Origin: DATATB01 sp036268995
GTDB taxonomy: Bacteria > Planctomycetota > Planctomycetia > Pirellulales > PNKZ01
DNA: 9,217 nucleotides
Reading direction: 5' to 3'
Assembly (NCBI GenBank): GCA_036268995.1
Contig: DATATB010000020.1
Coordinates: forward strand, 1-9,217
Positions 1 through 6,779 of this stretch are shown here, in pieces. Numbering within the stretch: position 1 is the first letter of the stretch; each line of letters starts with the position of its first letter. The position numbers and the translations under genes were made by a program. The notes under the pieces are model-generated. The model had not been told where the DNA came from, searched no databases, and was given only the letters and a program-made list of their open reading frames with translations.

Positions 1-1
1 T

Positions 2-439
2 CCCACCAGCCTCGGCTCCGGCTCTGGTTCGAACTGGAACCTGCTGGCGGTCAGCAGCCTGGCGGACAACTTGTCGTCGATCGCTCAGTTCAACGTGACG
101 GTCAACGGCAGCCTGAACAACTTCAATCCGGCCCAGGCTTATCAGTGGGACTTCATCACGTCGGCTGGTGGCTTGAACGGCGTGACCGCCAACGAATTCA
201 ACCTGATCAATGGGTTGCCGTCCGAACCCGGTACGTTCTCGATCGCGGTGGGCAACACGCTGCCCGGCGGCGCCGGCTATGTGGCGCTGGATTACAGTCC
301 GTCGGCGGTGCCCGAGCCGGGCAGCATGGCGCTCGCCGGCCTGGCCGCCTTGAGCATGACCGGCCTCGGCTGGCGTCAGCGCCGCCGCCGAAGCTCGCCC
401 GACGCGAACGGCAATAGTGTCGGCGCCCCTCCGCTATAG
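2..439 (+). CDS. PEP-CTERM sorting-domain protein, C-terminal part (5' end outside window)
   Basis: The frame is open from base 2 to the TAG at 437-439, giving 145 residues that continue a gene starting upstream; the internal TTG at 71 is not needed as a start. The C-terminus has the full PEP-CTERM layout: VPEPGS, a hydrophobic stretch (about MALAGLAALSMTGLG) and an arginine cluster (RQRRRR). In this family the signal directs export and processing by an exosortase, so the protein is probably surface-bound or secreted. The preceding part is rich in Asn, Gly and Ser, with a pattern around YQWDFITSAGGLNGV and GTFSIAVGNTL that recalls the end of planctomycete proteins with autotransporter-associated beta-strand repeats; that is inference, because the repeats themselves would lie outside the window. 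A tail of about 15 residues follows the arginines, longer than usual. The PEP-CTERM call is firm; the function is unknown. Confidence 0.85.
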   Translation, partial: PTSLGSGSGSNWNLLAVSSLADNLSSIAQFNVTVNGSLNNFNPAQAYQWDFITSAGGLNGVTANEFNLINGLPSEPGTFSIAVGNTLPGGAGYVALDYSPSAVPEPGSMALAGLAALSMTGLGWRQRRRRSSPDANGNSVGAPPL

Positions 440-477
440 AGCGCGCCGGCAGGGACCGCTGCGATGGGCCGGTGAGT

Positions 478-498
478 AAAACGGACCGTCGCGGCCGT
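478..498 (-). terminator. Candidate Rho-independent terminator after the DUF1501 operon
   Basis: Read on the minus strand, one base after the TGA at 502-500, ACGGCCG (498-492) pairs with CGGTCCGT (488-481) around a CGA loop, with one bulged T. The run TTTT (481-478) follows, its first T pairing in the stem. The stem is 7 bp and GC-rich but the T-run is short, so the call is moderate. The plus-strand gene ending at 439 could use the same hairpin but has no T-run on its side. Confidence 0.45.
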
Positions 499-499
499 G

Positions 500-1840
500 T
501 CAAATCAGCTCCGGCATCGGCCGGTGCTGGTCGACGAGGTATTGCGGACGGCCGGCGAGATCGCGAAACGGTGCCGTGTTCGGATCGAGCCCCAGGCGTT
601 GATACAGCGTCGCCAGGACTTCACCGAAATGGACGGGCCGCTGGATGGGTGCTGCGCCAAGCCGGTCGGTGGCGCCAATCACCTGGCCGTGTCGCATTCC
701 GCCGCCGGCCAATAATCCGCAACCGACCTGCGGCCAGTGATCGCGCCCAGCGTCCTTGTTGATGATCGGCGTGCGGCCGAATTCTCCCCAGGCGACCACC
801 GACACGTCCTGATCCAAGCCGCGCTCGTGAAGATCTTCAACCAGCGCGCTCATTCCTTGGTCGAACAGCGGGCCGTGCGTGTTCTTGAATTCCGAGAAGT
901 TGTTGCTGTGGAAGTCCCAGCGGCCAAAGTTCAAGGTCACACACCGCACGCCCGCCTCGACCAGGCGGCGCGCGATCAGAAAATGCTCGAGGTTCCGCGG
1001 TGCCCCGTCACCGTAATTGCGCGGGTCGCCCTTGCCATACCGCTCGCGCACGCGAGGGTCCTCGCGGCTGACGTCAAGCGCGTTGGCCAGCCGGTTGGAA
1101 GTCAGCAGACCAAAGGCGTCCTGCGTGAAAGAATCGAGGGCTGCCATCTTGCCGCTCGTGTCGACGTCTCTGCGCATGCGGTCGACGCTCGCCAACAACA
1201 GCTTGCGATCCTCGAGGCGGTCGAGCGTGATGCCGCTAAGCTTAAGATCGGCCTGGCCCTCGGCATTGGGCCGAAAAGCGGTGCACGCAGTCCCGAGAAA
1301 GCCGGGATGTCCGGGCGAGCCATACGGCGGATGCCCGGTTTTCGGCGCCAGCCCCACAAAGCTCGGAACGCCGGCGGCGCCGGGACCTAGCAGTTTCGAC
1401 ACAGTCGAGCCCAGCGACGGCCAACCGCCAGGCGGCTGTTGCCGCACACTACGGCCGGTATAGCAAATAAACGAATCGTGATTGCCGTCCGGCGAGCCAT
1501 AGACGGTGCGAATCGGCGTGAGCTTGTCCATGATCTGCGCCAAGCGTGGCAAGTGCTCGCAAATCTGAATGCCCGGCACGTTGGTATCGATCGGCTGGAA
1601 CTCGCCGCGGATCTCGGCCGGGGCCTGCGTTTTCAGGTCGAACATGTCCTGATGCGGTGGGGCGCCGCACAGGTAGATCATGATGATCGACTTCTTCGAC
1701 CTGGCGGCGCGGTGGCGCGATTCGGCCCGCAGCAGGCCGGGCAGCGTCAGCCCACCGACGCCCAGTGCGCCGATGGTGAGGAAGTCGCGGCGCGGCAGCC
1801 CATCGCAGAGTCGTTTGTAGTTGCCAAAAATGGAAAGCAT
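500..1840 (-). CDS. DUF1501 family protein, Tat-exported (second gene of tandem pair)
   Basis: This is a 446-residue protein of the DUF1501 family, which belongs to the alkaline-phosphatase/sulfatase superfamily and has no established reaction. The N-terminus carries a Tat-type signal (LPRRDFLTIG, Arg17-Arg18, then a Gly/Leu-rich hydrophobic stretch to about residue 37). Family motifs follow in the expected order: CGAPPHQDMFDLK (58-70), NFGRWDFHSNN (304-314), GEFGRTP (352-358) and GRDHWP (365-370). Length is typical and the frame is intact. The ATG at 1840 is chosen because the start MLSIFGNYKRLCDGLPRRDF matches the usual opening of these proteins, although the ribosome-binding site is weak. 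The gene lies 24 bases downstream of a paralogue and is probably co-transcribed with it. Planctomycete DUF1501 genes usually pair with a DUF1549/DUF1553 (PSD1) protein; none is next to it here. The family call is firm; the substrate is unknown. Confidence 0.93.
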   Translation of the reverse strand: MLSIFGNYKRLCDGLPRRDFLTIGALGVGGLTLPGLLRAESRHRAARSKKSIIMIYLCGAPPHQDMFDLKTQAPAEIRGEFQPIDTNVPGIQICEHLPRLAQIMDKLTPIRTVYGSPDGNHDSFICYTGRSVRQQPPGGWPSLGSTVSKLLGPGAAGVPSFVGLAPKTGHPPYGSPGHPGFLGTACTAFRPNAEGQADLKLSGITLDRLEDRKLLLASVDRMRRDVDTSGKMAALDSFTQDAFGLLTSNRLANALDVSREDPRVRERYGKGDPRNYGDGAPRNLEHFLIARRLVEAGVRCVTLNFGRWDFHSNNFSEFKNTHGPLFDQGMSALVEDLHERGLDQDVSVVAWGEFGRTPIINKDAGRDHWPQVGCGLLAGGGMRHGQVIGATDRLGAAPIQRPVHFGEVLATLYQRLGLDPNTAPFRDLAGRPQYLVDQHRPMPELI

Positions 1841-1864
1841 GCATCAACCGTGGGACCAGAGAAA

Positions 1865-3247
1865 CTAGAGCAATTCGCCAATCGGCTCGCCTTCGGATAG
1901 CGGCACCGGTCGGCCATCGACCGTGCGGTAGGTGATGGCCCGGGAGTTGTATCCCAGGGCGCTGAACACGGTGGCATGAATATCGGCTGGGCGCAGGGGC
2001 CGCCGCTCCGGCGCAGCGCCGTGCTTGTCTGACTGGCCCACGACCTGGCCGCCGCGAATTCCGCCGCCGGCCAGCACCATGGTATAGCAGCCCGGCCAAT
2101 GGTCGCGTCCCGCGTCCTTGTTGATCACGGGCGAGCGGCCGAAATCGCCCATCCAGACAACGAGCGTGCTGTCGAGCAGCCCTCGCTCGTCGAGGTCGTC
2201 GAGCAGTGCAGCGTAGGCCTGCTCCATCGGCGGGACGAGCTGCTTTTCGAGCCGATTGAAATTGTCCTTATGGGTGTCCCAGATGATGCTCGGGCCATTG
2301 ACCGTCGTCACGAACCGAACGCCCGACTCGACCAGGCGGCGGGCGAGCAAGTGCGATTGCCCCCAGGTATGGCGTCCGTAGCGCTCGCGCACTTTTGCCG
2401 GCTCGCTCGACAGATCGAACGCCTTGCGCGACTCGCCCGACATGACCAGGCGCAGCGCCTTGCCACGATTCACGTCCACGTCCGCAATCTGTTCGCTACG
2501 GATCGGCCGGCCGTTTTGCTCGAGATGCTCGAGCAGCTTCTGCCGCTGCTGGAACCGCTCGCTGCTCATCCCCTCGGCGAGAGAAATGTCGGGCACCTGA
2601 AATTGTTCGGCGTTCGGGTTGCTATTGAGCACCAGCGGATCGAACCGCGAGCCTAGACACGAGCCGTATTGGCCGGGCGTGACGTAAACGAGGCTGTCGC
2701 AATGCGGCTGCGGTGTGATCACGTACGGAGGCAGCGCGCCCGAGTAGCCATCGCGTTGCGCCAGCCAGCCGGTCAGCGTGCCAAAGCTGGGAAAGTCGGT
2801 GCGGCTGGGATGGATCAGCGTACTGTCGACTGGATACGGCCGGCCGACAATCGACCAGTACATTCCCGAGTTGTGGGATGCGTGCTCATGATGGACCGTG
2901 CGGACGATGGCTAGCTTGTCAGCTCGCGCAGCCATCCGCGGCAGCAATTCGGAAAACTGAATGCCCGGCACATTGGTGGCGATGGGCCGATAGAGGCCGC
3001 GAATTGCCGCCGGGCTGTCGGGCTTCGGGTCCCACAGGTCGATGTGGCTCGGAGCACCACAGTTGAAGATCAGAATGACTGACCGGTCGGGCCGCCCCTT
3101 GGCACGGGGCGTCAGCGTTTCGGCCCGCAGCCAGTCGGCACACAGCGCGCCGACGATGCCCCCGCTCAGGCGTCCCAACCATTGCCGGCGCGTTGGGCAA
3201 TAGTCGGCAGTCGGCCCAATCTGCTGACCCATTCGCTTACCGGCCAT
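1865..3247 (-). CDS. DUF1501 family protein, Tat-exported (first gene of tandem pair)
   Basis: Using the ATG at 3247, the product is 460 residues and belongs to DUF1501 (alkaline-phosphatase/sulfatase superfamily, reaction unknown). A Tat signal is visible (TRRQWLGRLSGG, Arg20-Arg21). Family motifs are CGAPSHIDLWDPK (63-75), IWDTHKDN (322-329), GDFGRSP (367-373) and GRDHWP (380-385). The frame also opens further upstream at a TTG (3307) and an ATG (3304). The 3247 start is preferred because AGGA lies 7 bases before it, the resulting N-terminus has normal length, and the best promoter candidate (3314-3342) would leave almost no leader for the upstream starts. The C-terminal third closely resembles its downstream neighbour (shared NKDAGRDHWP, LAGGG, GAAP), while the middle differs. 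The gene probably leads a two-gene operon and is divergent from the ceramidase-like gene. The family call is firm; the exact start is less so. Confidence 0.92.
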   Translation of the reverse strand: MAGKRMGQQIGPTADYCPTRRQWLGRLSGGIVGALCADWLRAETLTPRAKGRPDRSVILIFNCGAPSHIDLWDPKPDSPAAIRGLYRPIATNVPGIQFSELLPRMAARADKLAIVRTVHHEHASHNSGMYWSIVGRPYPVDSTLIHPSRTDFPSFGTLTGWLAQRDGYSGALPPYVITPQPHCDSLVYVTPGQYGSCLGSRFDPLVLNSNPNAEQFQVPDISLAEGMSSERFQQRQKLLEHLEQNGRPIRSEQIADVDVNRGKALRLVMSGESRKAFDLSSEPAKVRERYGRHTWGQSHLLARRLVESGVRFVTTVNGPSIIWDTHKDNFNRLEKQLVPPMEQAYAALLDDLDERGLLDSTLVVWMGDFGRSPVINKDAGRDHWPGCYTMVLAGGGIRGGQVVGQSDKHGAAPERRPLRPADIHATVFSALGYNSRAITYRTVDGRPVPLSEGEPIGELL

Positions 3248-3313
3248 GGAAGCGTCCTCGGAAACGATTGATAAATGCGTGAAGGCCAAGCTGACGGCAC
3301 GCATCAACAGTCG

Positions 3314-3342
3314 CTTATGCTACCGCGTTCGTCATTTCGCAA
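3314..3342 (-). promoter_or_regulatory. Candidate promoter for the DUF1501 operon
   Basis: On the minus strand, TTGCGA (3342-3337) and CATAAG (3319-3314) lie 17 bases apart; each matches the sigma-70 consensus at 4 of 6 positions. The implied transcript start lies about 60 bases before the ATG at 3247, a sensible leader length. Planctomycete promoters are poorly conserved, so this is tentative. Confidence 0.3.
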
Positions 3343-3364
3343 CAAGCTAAATCGCTGACGGAAG

Positions 3365-3380
3365 CAATTTGTCAATTTGT
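3365..3380. repeat. Perfect tandem 8-bp direct repeat
   Basis: CAATTTGT occurs twice without a gap (3365-3372 and 3373-3380) in an AT-rich pocket of the divergent intergenic region. On the minus strand the junction creates a TTGACA hexamer (3375-3370). Two head-to-tail copies could be a regulator site, but chance similarity in a short AT-rich stretch is possible. Confidence 0.5.
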
Positions 3381-3390
3381 TATTTCCCCC

Positions 3391-3410
3391 ATGCGGTCGT
3401 TACGCCGCAT
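3391..3410. promoter_or_regulatory. Inverted repeat, candidate operator
   Basis: ATGCGG (3391-3396) and CCGCAT (3405-3410) form a perfect 6-bp inverted repeat around TCGTTACG, whose inner CG/CG can extend the symmetry with one bulged base. It lies between divergent genes, 10 bases from the tandem octamer. This suggests a dimeric regulator site or a hairpin; no binding protein can be named. Confidence 0.3.
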
Positions 3411-3435
3411 CCGACTGGTTCACCGACTTTGGCGG

Positions 3436-3458
3436 GCCTAAACTAGCAAAGTTAGGGC
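3436..3458. promoter_or_regulatory. Imperfect inverted repeat in divergent intergenic region
   Basis: GCCTAAACT (3436-3444) and AGTTAGGGC (3450-3458) are inverted copies around a 5-base centre, differing by single-base bulges. It lies about 120 bases before the ceramidase-like start, a plausible place for an operator of that gene. The palindrome is visible; its role is inference. Confidence 0.25.
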
Positions 3459-3577
3459 ATTTGCCGGAGGCAGTTACGACACCCGGTTTGGTGAGCGCTC
3501 CCATCGCAGCACGGGCGCTGGCGAAACATTCTACTAAAACACGTCGATCGTCCGCCTTCTGATTCGTGAAAGAGACC

Positions 3578-4975
3578 ATGAAAAGCCTCGTTGCATCAAG
3601 CGCCGTGTTGGTATTGCTGGCCGTTTCCGCATTCGCCAGCGAACTTCAGGCCGCGGGCGGAGAATTGAAGGTCGGGTTCAGCCAGGTCGATATCACGCCG
3701 CCGGTCGGAGCCATCATCACAGGCCCATCGGGACCCGTGAGCACGGGCACCGACGACCCGCTGCGCGCGAAGGCGATGGTCGTGCAGAGCGGCGACCGAA
3801 AGCTGGCAATCGTCGGGCTGGACCTGGTGAAGATTCGACGCGATCTGGCCGATCAAGCCATCGCATTGGTGACCAGGCAAACGGACATCACTCGCGATGC
3901 CGTGTTGATTTGTCCCAGCCACAATCACAGTTCACCATTGATTCCGGCACAAGGCGACAGAGCCACGGCCAACAAAGCCTATATCGACACACTGCCGAAA
4001 TTGATTGCCGACAGCATTGTGGCGGCGGATAAAGCGCTGCAACCTGCGCGGATGTCGGTCGGACGGTCGCTGGTTTACGAAGGGCATTGCAATCGCCGAG
4101 TGATCTCGAAAGAAGATGGACTGGCGTTGAACATCTGGTTGAAGAAGCTGGACGATCTGAAGCAGGTGCCCCAAGTGTTGGGAAGCGAAGGCCCGATCGA
4201 TCCCGAGCTGTGGGTCGTCCGTTTTGACTCGCTCGATGGCAAAATGCTCGGCACGCTGGTGAATTTTAGTTGCCATCCTTGCCTTCATGATCGCATCAAA
4301 ATTCACACGTGGTCAGCCGATTTTCCAGGCGTGATTGCAGAGCACATGGCCCGGGCATATGGAAAACACGCGGTGTGTATTTTCACGCAAGGATGCTCTG
4401 GCAACATCGAGCCTCCGGTGAAGTGGACCCTGGATTGGCAGCAGCGATCCGCCGTCTTTGCGAGGGCGGCGGTGGATGCAGCGAAGGGGGCGACTGCTGT
4501 CGAAGAGCCCGTCGTCGTGGGCTATCGGCGTCGCGACGTGGATGTGCCGCGCTGCAATGCCGAGGCCCAACGCGAGGGAGCCATCACCCGGCTTGGTTGG
4601 CGTCCTGAATCGTTCGAGGGGGCGAAGCGCACCGCTGCCGCCATGCCTTCGATGCTGAACGTGCCGGTGAGTGCCGCGCGCATCGGGCCGTTTGCCATCG
4701 CCACGAATGCGGGCGAGTTGTTTGTCGAATGGGGGATCGAAGTCAAACGACGTTCCCCGTTTCCTCACACGATTGTCAGCGAGCTGACGAATGATTGGAT
4801 CGGCTACGAGCCCACCGCACTTGCTTTCAAGCACGAGGGCTACGAGACCCTGGCAGGTGCGAATTTCGTGGCGCTCGAGGGCATTCAGACGCTTGTCGAT
4901 ACGTCGGTCGAGTTGTTGCAGCAATTGTGGAAAGAGCAGGAGCGTTCGTCGCGAGCGACGACTCGGATGCCCTAA
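3578..4975 (+). CDS. Secreted neutral/alkaline ceramidase-family protein (N-terminal domain type)
   Basis: With the ATG at 3578 the product is 465 residues; a GTG at 3566 in the same frame would add four. The ATG is preferred because it begins a clean Sec signal peptide (MKSLVASSAVLVLLAVSAFA, likely cut near residue 20) and follows a purine-rich AAAGAGA. The body matches the neutral/alkaline non-lysosomal ceramidase N-terminal domain: VDITPP near the start, SHNHSS (114-119; His115, His117), NFSCHP (229-234; His233), GELFVEWG (379-386; Glu380) and WIGYEPT (407-413; Tyr410). These correspond to the family's zinc ligands. It ends where that domain ends and lacks the C-terminal immunoglobulin-like domain of the roughly 650-residue bacterial ceramidases. 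The amidase hexapeptide GDVSPN of known ceramidases reads GNIEPP (275-280), so the nucleophilic serine is replaced by Glu278. It is therefore probably a zinc hydrolase of another specificity; ceramide as substrate is doubtful. Confidence 0.88.
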   Translation: MKSLVASSAVLVLLAVSAFASELQAAGGELKVGFSQVDITPPVGAIITGPSGPVSTGTDDPLRAKAMVVQSGDRKLAIVGLDLVKIRRDLADQAIALVTRQTDITRDAVLICPSHNHSSPLIPAQGDRATANKAYIDTLPKLIADSIVAADKALQPARMSVGRSLVYEGHCNRRVISKEDGLALNIWLKKLDDLKQVPQVLGSEGPIDPELWVVRFDSLDGKMLGTLVNFSCHPCLHDRIKIHTWSADFPGVIAEHMARAYGKHAVCIFTQGCSGNIEPPVKWTLDWQQRSAVFARAAVDAAKGATAVEEPVVVGYRRRDVDVPRCNAEAQREGAITRLGWRPESFEGAKRTAAAMPSMLNVPVSAARIGPFAIATNAGELFVEWGIEVKRRSPFPHTIVSELTNDWIGYEPTALAFKHEGYETLAGANFVALEGIQTLVDTSVELLQQLWKEQERSSRATTRMP

Positions 4976-5130
4976 GAGCCAAATCTTTTGCGGAAGACAT
5001 GGCTGCGAAGCGTCGAAATCGCGAAATCCTCTGCGCGAATTGCATCCTCGGCGGCGTAAGTCTGTTCCTTGAAATGAGCAACCCAGCCGCCCCGTGATTT
5101 TGGCACCGCTGACGGCCACCCGCTTCGCAA

Positions 5131-5153
5131 TGACCGCCCGCCTGAAGCGGTCA
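5131..5153. other. Hairpin between convergent genes
   Basis: TGACCGC (5131-5137) and GCGGTCA (5147-5153) form a perfect 7-bp stem with a 9-base loop, just downstream of the sulfatase stop and within the convergent gap 4976-5168. An alternative 7-bp pairing, CCGCTTC (5120-5126) with GAAGCGG (5144-5150), competes with it. No T-run follows on either strand, so a Rho-independent terminator is not established. Confidence 0.3.
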
Positions 5154-5168
5154 ACCAGTGCGCCTGGA

Positions 5169-6554
5169 TCAGGTTGATTCCGCGGGCTTGTTCCGCCGCG
5201 CTTTTCGCTTGGCGTTCTTCTTGGCGTTTTTGGCTTTCACGGCCGAGGGCGGAGCTTGCTCGTGGTTCCAGGCATCCCAAAGGGCTTTGAGTTCTGCGAC
5301 TTTCTCGGGATGCTCTTTCGATACATCGTGCTTTTCGCCAACGTCGGTCGCCAGATCGAACAACTCGGGCGCGTCGCCGCTGCGCGCCGGCTGGCCCTGA
5401 ACGAGCTTCCAATCGCCGTGACGGATCGCCCAGCGGCCGTCGATACGCCAGTACATGGTCTCGTGCGGGAGCCCCGGCTGTTGGCCGCTCAGATAGGGCA
5501 GCAAGTTCACGCCGTCGAGTTTCCAGGCCGGATCGATCGTGCCGCCGGCTGCGGCGATGCAGGTGGGCATGACGTCGAGTTGAATGGCCGGCTGCTCGTA
5601 CAGCTTGCCGGCTGGCAGCGTCCCCTTCCACTGCACAATAAAGGGCAGCCGAATGCCGCCCTCCCAGCACGTGTACTTCCGGCCGCGCAGAACGCCGTTG
5701 CCTCCGCTGGCTTCATGCCCCGGCGCACCGTTGTCGCTCACGAAAAAGATCAGCGTGTTGTCTTCCTGGCCGGTCTCGCGCAGCTTGGCGAGCACCTGGC
5801 CCACCGCGTCGTCCATGGCCGAAAGTATGGCGAGCAAGTGGCGGCTGCCTTTGTCCTGCACGTCGGCAAACCGCTTCAGGTACTTTTCCGACGCGTCGTG
5901 GGGGCCGTGAATGGCATTGAAGGGCAGGTACAAAAACCAGGGGCTACTCTGGTGCTGAGCGATCCAATCGCAAGCGCGCACGGCAAACGCGTCGGTCGTG
6001 TAAAAATCTTTATCCTCGACGCTCTGCACGGCCGGCGAGATCCTCGAATCGATAAAACCGCCCGGCGTGAAATAGGAGCCCGGGTTGCCGGTTACGCCGT
6101 AGTACTCGTCGAAACCCCGCGCCATCGGCAATCGATCGGACGCGCCGCCAAGATGCCATTTGCCCACGATCGAAGTCGCGTAGCCCAGCTTCTTGAGGCG
6201 ATCGGCCAACGTTTGCTCCGCTAGCGGCAAGCCGCCGCTCTTTCCCATGGTGTTGTTCTCGTGGCCGAAGCGGGTCTGGTAGCGGCCCGTCATCAGTCCG
6301 GCGCGGGAGGGCGAACAAAGCGGCGCCGAGACATAACCTTGCGTCAATCGCATGCCTCCGGCTGCGAGGGAGTCAATATTCGGCGTGGGAACGCGCGTGC
6401 CGCCGTAGCAGCCGAGCTCGCCGTAGCCAAGATCGTCCGCATAAATGAACAAGATGTTGGGCTTGCTCTGTCCAGCGCCGAAGGACTGTTCAGCGCCGTA
6501 GGACTGGCCGGCAATTGCCAGCGACGACATCAGCAATGCGAAAAACCAGCGCAT
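5169..6554 (-). CDS. Secreted type I sulfatase (formylglycine-dependent)
   Basis: The product is 461 residues from the ATG at 6554, chosen over an upstream in-frame TTG (6590) because it begins a signal peptide (MRWFFALLMSSLAIAG). It hydrolyses sulfate esters, probably on exported polysaccharide or glycolipid substrates. The sulfatase signature is intact: CSPSRAGLMTG with Cys80, the residue oxidised to formylglycine. Metal and sulfate ligands are in place: Asp40-Asp41 (YADDLGYG), GKWHLG (131-136; Lys132, His134), His216 (AIHGPH), Asp274-Asn275 (VSDNGAPGHE) and Lys293. The WKLV and ELFDLATD region near the end is typical of arylsulfatase-A-like members. Just after the signal peptide, SYGAEQ and SFGAGQ form a repeated hexapeptide. 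The last 25 or so residues are a Lys/Arg/Ala-rich tail outside the catalytic domain. Modification needs a formylglycine-generating enzyme or equivalent elsewhere. The sulfatase call is firm; the substrate cannot be read. Confidence 0.95.
   Translation of the reverse strand: MRWFFALLMSSLAIAGQSYGAEQSFGAGQSKPNILFIYADDLGYGELGCYGGTRVPTPNIDSLAAGGMRLTQGYVSAPLCSPSRAGLMTGRYQTRFGHENNTMGKSGGLPLAEQTLADRLKKLGYATSIVGKWHLGGASDRLPMARGFDEYYGVTGNPGSYFTPGGFIDSRISPAVQSVEDKDFYTTDAFAVRACDWIAQHQSSPWFLYLPFNAIHGPHDASEKYLKRFADVQDKGSRHLLAILSAMDDAVGQVLAKLRETGQEDNTLIFFVSDNGAPGHEASGGNGVLRGRKYTCWEGGIRLPFIVQWKGTLPAGKLYEQPAIQLDVMPTCIAAAGGTIDPAWKLDGVNLLPYLSGQQPGLPHETMYWRIDGRWAIRHGDWKLVQGQPARSGDAPELFDLATDVGEKHDVSKEHPEKVAELKALWDAWNHEQAPPSAVKAKNAKKNAKRKARRNKPAEST
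6468..6503. repeat. Imperfect 18-bp tandem duplication in sulfatase 5' region
   Basis: Two adjacent 18-base units (6468-6485 and 6486-6503) match at 16 of 18 positions. They encode SYGAEQ and SFGAGQ directly after the hydrophobic core of the signal peptide. The unit is a multiple of three, so the frame is kept. It probably reflects slippage in an unconstrained linker. Confidence 0.7.
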
Positions 6555-6779
6555 GGTAGTCTCGAAATGGGAAGAGGGACCGATTGGCAAGCCGCCCGGG
6601 CAACGCCGGGATCGACATCTATTCAGACGTGCAGCGCTACCGGTTTATTTTCGGTCTCCCAAGATCGACTCGAGTCCGAGAGCACCGCACGGCCATGCTG
6701 AAAGCATTTCCCGCTGCCAAGGCAAGCGTGCGGAAGGGCTCGGGAAGTGCCTTTCGATCGCCGCGAGCTGCGTACGCTC

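Larger units (their letters stand above)
3248..3577. other. Divergent intergenic region
   Basis: This stretch of 330 bases separates two divergent genes and should hold both promoters. I see no coding region or RNA gene in it. It contains AT-rich pockets unlike the flanking genes, a minus-strand promoter candidate, a tandem octamer and two inverted repeats, listed separately. I found no convincing sigma-70-type promoter for the plus-strand gene. Confidence 0.6.

Noticed and set aside
440..475. Terminator for the PEP-CTERM gene
   Set aside because: A loose CGCCGGC/GCCGGTG pairing has a long loop and no T-run on the plus strand.
737..1390. Long plus-strand open frame opposite the second DUF1501 gene
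   Set aside because: It lies wholly antisense to a firmly identified gene; its composition is that of a GC-rich mirror frame, with no recognisable domain.
3248..3307. Upstream TTG/ATG starts extending the first DUF1501 protein by about 20 residues
   Set aside because: The extension has no ribosome-binding site of note and would begin about 10 bases from the candidate -10 box; the ATG at 3247 with AGGA upstream fits the family better.
3370..3375. Perfect minus-strand TTGACA as a -35 box
   Set aside because: No acceptable -10 lies 16-18 bases downstream; the best is TTTAGC or ATTTAG. The hexamer arises at the junction of the tandem octamer, so it is reported as a repeat instead.
4976..5168. 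Coding remnant between the ceramidase-like gene and the sulfatase
   Set aside because: Frames here run into the flanking genes antisense and show no domain; apart from the hairpin at 5131-5153 nothing is supported.
5256..6224. 322-codon plus-strand open frame opposite the sulfatase
   Set aside because: Antisense to a gene with intact catalytic motifs; the length is explained by high-GC codon bias, and no domain is recognised.
6555..6779. Promoter, terminator or small gene in the 225-base gap between the GNAT-like gene and the sulfatase
   Set aside because: Only weak pairings (AAGGCA with TGCCTT over a 23-base loop) and no matched -35/-10 pair were found; the short open frames have no ribosome-binding site or recognisable product.
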